Origin: an uncultured Alistipes sp.
Lineage (GTDB): Bacteria; Bacteroidota; Bacteroidia; Bacteroidales; Rikenellaceae
DNA: 64,000 bases
Reading direction: 5' to 3'
Assembly: GCA_949283205.1 (NCBI GenBank)
Contig: CASDSD010000037.1
Span: forward strand, 1-64,000
Part shown: positions 61,957 through 64,000 of the stretch, piece after piece
Layout: each line of letters begins with the position of its first letter
How positions within the stretch are numbered: the first letter of the stretch is position 1
Program-made: the position numbers and the translations under genes
The notes under the pieces: model-generated
The model's input: the letters and a program-made list of their open reading frames with translations, nothing else
Databases searched by the model: none
What the model was told of the DNA's origin: nothing

Positions 61957-62668
61957 TGTAATCCAAAATTCTATTCAATCCGCAAATCACCAACTCGCAT
62001 TTTGCAAATATCGCGTTTTTAATTCTTTTCACAAAGTATTTTGCGTCTCCGCCCGTAAAAATTATGGATAATTTTACATTTTCGCGTGCGAGCGCAGCCA
62101 TATATCCCTCGATTTCGTATGTTATTCCCTGCATTACACCCTGCCGGATGGCGTCGTCGGTGCATCGTGCCGGGAAGCATACCTCGTCCGTAGGGGAGCA
62201 TTCTGGCAGGCGTGACGTATAGTCGTGCAGCGCGCGGAACCGGGTGCGCATGCCGGGCGATATGTTGCCGCCACGGAATGCTCCGCCGCTCACGAGGTCT
62301 ATCGTTATGGCGGTGCCGAAGTCCACTATCAGGTAGTCGCCGCGGCCGAATACGGCTTCGGCGCCTACTGCGGCGGCTATGCGGTCCGCGCCCAGCGTAC
62401 GGGGCGTAAGGTAGTCCTTGCCTATGGGCACGGGGGTGTCGGGTGTCATCTCGAGAACCTCCAGCCCGTTGTGCCGCAGCCGCTCTATAACCATGCCGGC
62501 GCCCTTCCCCGTCGATGCCACTATCGCCCGGCTTATGCCGTAACGAGCCGTCAGGGGCTCAACGTCCACCTCCGCCGCCGACGGGAACGTGAGCAGCGAG
62601 ACCACCGTCGTACCCTCTACCGCCGCCGCCTTGACCTGCGAGTTGCCTATGTCCACAACCAGATTCAT
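61931..62668 (-). CDS. coaX: type III pantothenate kinase
   Basis: First step of CoA synthesis: phosphorylates pantothenate. It has 245 residues, normal for CoaX. Motifs: V-V-D-I-G-N-S-Q-V-K near 4-13, L-G-A-D-R-I-A-A near 93-100, and D-F-G-T-A-I-T-I-D near 117-125, the ASKHA phosphate loop. It is 9 nt after mfd and overlaps the barrel gene. Confidence 0.95.
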   Translation of the reverse strand: MNLVVDIGNSQVKAAAVEGTTVVSLLTFPSAAEVDVEPLTARYGISRAIVASTGKGAGMVIERLRHNGLEVLEMTPDTPVPIGKDYLTPRTLGADRIAAAVGAEAVFGRGDYLIVDFGTAITIDLVSGGAFRGGNISPGMRTRFRALHDYTSRLPECSPTDEVCFPARCTDDAIRQGVMQGITYEIEGYMAALARENVKLSIIFTGGDAKYFVKRIKNAIFAKCELVICGLNRILDYNATEQADI

Positions 62669-62677
62669 ACGCAGCTG

Positions 62678-64000
62678 CTATAAACTCTTCAGTACGGTTA
62701 CGGCCTCACCGACATTCATTACCCTTCTAACGGTCATTGCGAGACGATTATTGTGCTGTTTCAATACAAATCTGTCGGGCTGCGCCGTGATGCGCCGCAG
62801 CAGCGTCATGAAGGTATCGCTCTTGTAGTAGGGCGAGTTCTGCTCGCCGACGAAGTGTACTATCATGAGCCCGTTCTTCACCTTTACGCGCTCCATTCCC
62901 AAACGCACGGCCTCCCAGCGCAGCCGCACCACGTTGAGCAGTTCGACGGCAGCCTCGGGCAACTGCCCGAAGCGGTCGGTGAGACGGTCGCGGAAGGCGA
63001 TGAGATCCTCTTCGCGCCGTATCGAGTCGAGTTCGCGGTAGAGCCGCAGCTTCTCGGCCGGCTGACGCACGTAGTCGTCGGGCAGTTCGGCCAGCATGTC
63101 GATCTCGATGGTCGAATCGTCGATGTACGTGTCGTTCTTCACCGTCTCGGCCTCCGTTTCGGTGAGCCCCGCCACGTCGAGACCCTCGGCGCGCAACTCG
63201 GCTATGGCCTGCCGCATGATCTTCTGATATGTCTCGATGCCTATGTCGGCGATGAAGCCGCTCTGTTCGGCGCCGAGCAGGTTGCCAGCACCTCGTATGT
63301 CGAGGTCCTGCATGGCGATGTTGAAGCCCGATCCGAGGTCCGAAAACTCCTCTATGGCGCGCAGACGCCTCCGCGCATCCCCCGTGAGCATCTCCTCGGG
63401 CGGCGTGAGCAGGTAGCAGTAGGCCTTGCGGTTGCTGCGCCCGACACGGCCGCGCAGCTGGTGCAGGTCGCTCAACCCGTAATAGTGCGCGTTGTTGATT
63501 ATTATGGTGTTGGCGTTGGGTATGTCTATGCCGTTCTCGATGATGGTGGTGGCCACCAGCACGTCGAACTCGCCGTAGATGAAGTCCATGATGAGCTTCT
63601 CGAGCTGCTCCGATGGCATCTTGCCGTGTCCCGTGGCCACGCGTGCCTCGGGGCAGAGACGTGTGATGAGTCCCTGCAGTGTGGCCAGGTCCTCCACGCG
63701 GTTGTTTACGAAATATACCTGCCCGCCGCGCGCGAGCTCCTCCTCGATGGCGTCGCGTATGATATCCTCCGAGAAGATGTGCGACTCGGTGATTATGGGC
63801 TGGCGGTTTGGCGGCGGCGTGGAGATGACCGACAGGTCGCGCGAACCCATCAGCGAGAACTGCAGCGTGCGCGGGATGGGCGTTGCCGTGAGCGTCAGCG
63901 TGTCGACGTTTACGCTCATCTGGCAGAGCTTCTCCTTGGCGGCCACGCCGAACTTCTGCTCCTCGTCGATGATGAGCAGGCCGAGGTCGTGGAAGCGGAT
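62678..64000 (-). CDS. mfd: transcription-repair coupling factor Mfd, C-terminal part
   Basis: Mfd frees stalled RNA polymerase from DNA damage and recruits UvrA. About 440 C-terminal residues are inside the window; the gene continues beyond 64000 and no start is seen. The window edge reads L-G-L-L-I-I-D-E-E-Q-K-F-G-V, the helicase motif II (D-E-E-Q). S-A-T-P-I-P-R-T-like T-A-T-P-I-P-R-T-L then M-G-S-R-D-L-S follow, and L-R-G-R-V-G-R-S is motif VI. The rest is the TRCF C-terminal domain. Confidence 0.95.
   Translation of the reverse strand: MRFHDLGLLIIDEEQKFGVAAKEKLCQMSVNVDTLTLTATPIPRTLQFSLMGSRDLSVISTPPPNRQPIITESHIFSEDIIRDAIEEELARGGQVYFVNNRVEDLATLQGLITRLCPEARVATGHGKMPSEQLEKLIMDFIYGEFDVLVATTIIENGIDIPNANTIIINNAHYYGLSDLHQLRGRVGRSNRKAYCYLLTPPEEMLTGDARRRLRAIEEFSDLGSGFNIAMQDLDIRGAGNLLGAEQSGFIADIGIETYQKIMRQAIAELRAEGLDVAGLTETEAETVKNDTYIDDSTIEIDMLAELPDDYVRQPAEKLRLYRELDSIRREEDLIAFRDRLTDRFGQLPEAAVELLNVVRLRWEAVRLGMERVKVKNGLMIVHFVGEQNSPYYKSDTFMTLLRRITAQPDRFVLKQHNNRLAMTVRRVMNVGEAVTVLKSL

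Overview
This window looks like chromosome from a GC-rich member of the Bacteroidota, most likely the order Bacteroidales and close to Alistipes/Rikenellaceae. That placement is inferred from gene content and signals, not from a database match. The supporting signs are many promoters of the TAnnTTTG type, lipoproteins with Bacteroidetes-style lipoboxes, type III glutamine synthetase, a fused SecDF, split methylmalonyl-CoA mutase subunits, and several protein types typical of the phylum (DUF4831, MG2/TonB-plug proteins, tandem DUF1080). The window is mostly core genome. I saw no tRNA, rRNA, CRISPR array, prophage, insertion sequence or recognisable riboswitch.

Layout. 1-1.3 kb: Kdo synthesis (end of kdsA, then kdsD). 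1.4-8.4 kb: a two-module DUF1080 protein, a small membrane protein coupled to an ApbE-like protein, a Gfo/Idh/MocA dehydrogenase, a UbiD decarboxylase and a four-repeat HhH protein. 8.4-11.3 kb: rpsU, cdaA (c-di-AMP synthesis), an OmpH-like lipoprotein and ruvA. 11.3-15.2 kb is the most accessory-looking stretch: an FKBP lipoprotein, a tandem FKBP-like lipoprotein with a Tyr/Asn-only insert, a small DNA-binding protein, a 12-bp minisatellite and a stand-alone TonB-plug protein. 15.6-20.9 kb: dnaK and secDF. 21-26.7 kb: a + strand run of ybbR-like, coaE, folP, an ABC ATPase, a TIGR02757 protein, trmN6, a DUF4831 protein and an AlkD-like protein. It meets a - strand run (26.7-33 kb) of thioredoxin, epimerase, radA, rseP, dxr and a degenerate M23 protein. 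33.2-34.4 kb: an MFS transporter.

34.5-35.7 kb is an AT-rich island with a broken lipoprotein gene that resembles a C10-protease propeptide, plus an unknown lipoprotein. 35.8-46 kb: a nucleotidyltransferase, an MG2/plug protein, a cytoplasmic GH13 enzyme, a TPM plus LemA pair, a GH71/99-like enzyme and a second Gfo/Idh/MocA dehydrogenase. 46-54.3 kb: a CyuA-like desulfidase, GSIII glutamine synthetase and mutA-mutB. 54.6-64 kb: a - strand run of mfd, coaX, a FadL-like barrel, a TPR protein, lptC, a CNNM/hemolysin protein and ppiD.

How the genes fit together. Many serve envelope biogenesis: Kdo for LPS, LptC for LPS export, SecDF, PpiD, an OmpH-like chaperone and RseP. Mutase subunits mutA/mutB point to succinate/propionate fermentation. 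Two Gfo/Idh/MocA enzymes, tandem DUF1080 and two glycosidase-like proteins suggest glycan or glycoside use, possibly through 3-keto-sugar chemistry. The best candidates for something undescribed are the Tyr/Asn-rich insert in the FKBP-like lipoprotein, the 12-bp minisatellite before the orphan plug protein, and two long perfect inverted repeats at gene ends that lack a normal U-tract.
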